Source of the DNA: Xanthomonas theicola
Lineage (GTDB): Bacteria > Pseudomonadota > Gammaproteobacteria > Xanthomonadales > Xanthomonadaceae
Length of the DNA stretch: 64,000 nucleotides
Reading direction: 5' to 3'
NCBI RefSeq assembly: GCF_014236795.1
Contig: NZ_CP049017.1
Location: forward strand, 474,001-538,000
Shown: positions 63,242 to 64,000 of the stretch, in pieces
How the letters are laid out: each line of letters starts with the position of its first letter
How positions within the stretch are numbered: the first letter of the stretch is position 1
The notes under the pieces: model-generated
Seen by the model: the letters and a program-made list of their open reading frames with translations, nothing else
Databases searched by the model: none
Told to the model about the DNA's origin: nothing
Made by a program: the position numbers and the translations under genes

Positions 63242-63247
63242 ATTATA
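63242..63247 (-). promoter_or_regulatory. -10 box of the H-NS family gene
   Basis: On the minus strand a perfect TATAAT lies about 95 bp upstream of the ATG. No strong -35 is present: TGAGCA lies at an 18-bp spacing, inside a pair of direct repeats. Activator or repressor control is therefore plausible. Confidence 0.5.
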
Positions 63248-63250
63248 TCC

Positions 63251-63289
63251 GTTCTCTGCCATCACTGCTCAGTTCTCTGCCATCACTGC
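63251..63289. repeat. Tandem 18-bp direct repeat in the H-NS promoter
   Basis: GTTCTCTGCCATCACTGC occurs at 63251-63268 and again at 63272-63289, a 21-bp period (two helical turns). It covers the -35 position and the DNA just upstream of the TATAAT. This geometry suits a regulator binding twice on one DNA face, but a simple duplication cannot be excluded. Confidence 0.8.
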
Positions 63290-63471
63290 CGGAATGCGGC
63301 GCCGCAGCCCGCATTCATCCACGGCCGGCGCGGCGCGCAGTCGTGCGGCTACGGATGCGGCACGCCTTGGGCCGGAGCGGTGCGGCGTCGCGTCCGGCCG
63401 ACGCGTCCGCGCCGTCTGCATCGCCCCTCTTGGCACACATGCCCCGGGCCGTTAGACTGGGCGTCTGATGT

Positions 63472-63547
<76 letters not shown>

Positions 63548-63563
63548 CTTGTTCAGACAACTT

Positions 63564-63593
63564 AAAGCCCCGGAGTCGCCTCCGGGGCTTTTC
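63564..63593 (+). terminator. tRNA-Ala terminator
   Basis: AAAGCCCCGGA and TCCGGGGCTTT form a perfect 11-bp stem around a short GTCGCC-containing loop (63564-63591), followed by TT. It lies 16 bp after the tRNA. Confidence 0.85.
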
Positions 63594-63770
63594 TGTTTCA
63601 CGATGACTCCAGGACCGCAGTTCGCTGGCACGCGCCCTGGCTCGATACAGCATTTTTATCAATAACTTAGGCGTGTCCATCATAGGCCGGTGCTTTCCGA
63701 AACGTGACCCGGCTTCCCCTCGCGTGGCTCCCATGCGGCTCTTGGAAACCGGGCTTTCCGAGGAGTCATC

Positions 63771-64000
63771 ATGGCGAAGATCAAGCGCACCAAGTCCGCA
63801 GTCGATGCGGCGCACCCCCAGGCCAAGGCCATCGAACTGCGGGATACCGTGGTGCCCGGCTTCCTGTGCAAGATCACCCCGGCCAGCGGCAAGGTGTTCA
63901 TGCTTCAGTACCGCACGAACGCCGGCGAGCGCCGGAAGCCCGCCCTGGGAAAGTACGGGGAACTGACCGTCGATCAGGCCCGCGTCATGGTGCAGGAGTG
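63771..64000 (+). CDS. Tyrosine-type integrase, N-terminal part (runs off window)
   Basis: The first 76 codons of a site-specific integrase. AKIKRTKSAVDAAHPQAKAI, ELRDTVVPGFLCKITPASGK and YRTNAGERRKPALGKYGELT form the arm-type DNA-binding domain (DUF4102/Arm_DNA-bind_3-like) of integrases that use tRNA genes as attachment sites. The ATG at 63771 has GAGGAG upstream. The catalytic R-H-R-Y part lies beyond the window. Placement ~220 bp after tRNA-Ala marks the left edge of an integrated island or prophage. Confidence 0.85.
   Translation, partial: MAKIKRTKSAVDAAHPQAKAIELRDTVVPGFLCKITPASGKVFMLQYRTNAGERRKPALGKYGELTVDQARVMVQE

Overview
The window looks like a Xanthomonas chromosome, most likely from the early-branching translucens/hyacinthi/theicola side of the genus. 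The evidence is very high GC, a complete TAL effector gene whose repeats are 35 residues long (G at position 8, ending APPHG or ARPYG), Xanthomonas-type IS families, and the tpiA-secG-tRNA-Leu-nuo and rimP-nusA-infB-rbfA-truB-rpsO-pnp blocks. Species assignment is inference from these features only.

Layout. Positions 1-3440 are an IS graveyard: an IS5-type remnant, a complete-length IS3-family copy (226-1465), and an IS4-type transposase split by an IS30-type element. This wreckage abuts the stump of a polysaccharide deacetylase gene that followed a glycosyltransferase (3577-4716). Next come a 2-oxoglutarate/Fe(II) dioxygenase, an unrecognised 206-aa protein, a short-chain dehydrogenase, tpiA, secG and tRNA-Leu(GAG). 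The 14-gene nuoA-N operon (9026-23898) encodes respiratory complex I and ends at a strong hairpin. tRNA-fMet and the translation/RNA block rimP, nusA, infB, rbfA, truB, rpsO, pnp (24110-33671) follow.

Positions 33727-36788 are a second IS cluster: an intact IS3-type element with a likely -1 frameshift site, a chimera of IS5 and IS110 fragments, and an intact IS630 element sitting exactly on the stop codon of a GAF-EAL signalling gene. After it come a DUF3175-like gene, an Lhr-type helicase with a C-terminal frameshift, and a chemoreceptor/cheW pair with a candidate sigma-28 promoter.

Positions 46140-48730 are a third IS cluster holding the second IS3 copy, nearly identical to and in the same orientation as the first. 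It lies directly next to a full-length TAL effector gene (48725-52153, minus strand; 16 full repeats plus a half repeat). Upstream of the TAL gene is a broken TonB-dependent receptor. A periplasmic molybdenum-hydroxylase locus follows: paoA and paoB are intact, paoC carries two frameshifts, and convergent xdhC and mocA encode cofactor maturation. The right end has a YcaQ-like glycosylase, a sugar MFS transporter, a transposase stump, an H-NS-family gene, and tRNA-Ala(CGC) followed by a tyrosine integrase that runs off the window, marking the edge of an integrated island.

Most of the window is conserved housekeeping sequence. The unusual content is in the IS-rich joints: the TAL effector and its RVD string, two IS3 copies that share the same in-frame amber codons, nested and chimeric elements, and several single-base frameshifts in GC runs that could be real decay or sequencing error. 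I found no CRISPR array and no clearly new multigene system.
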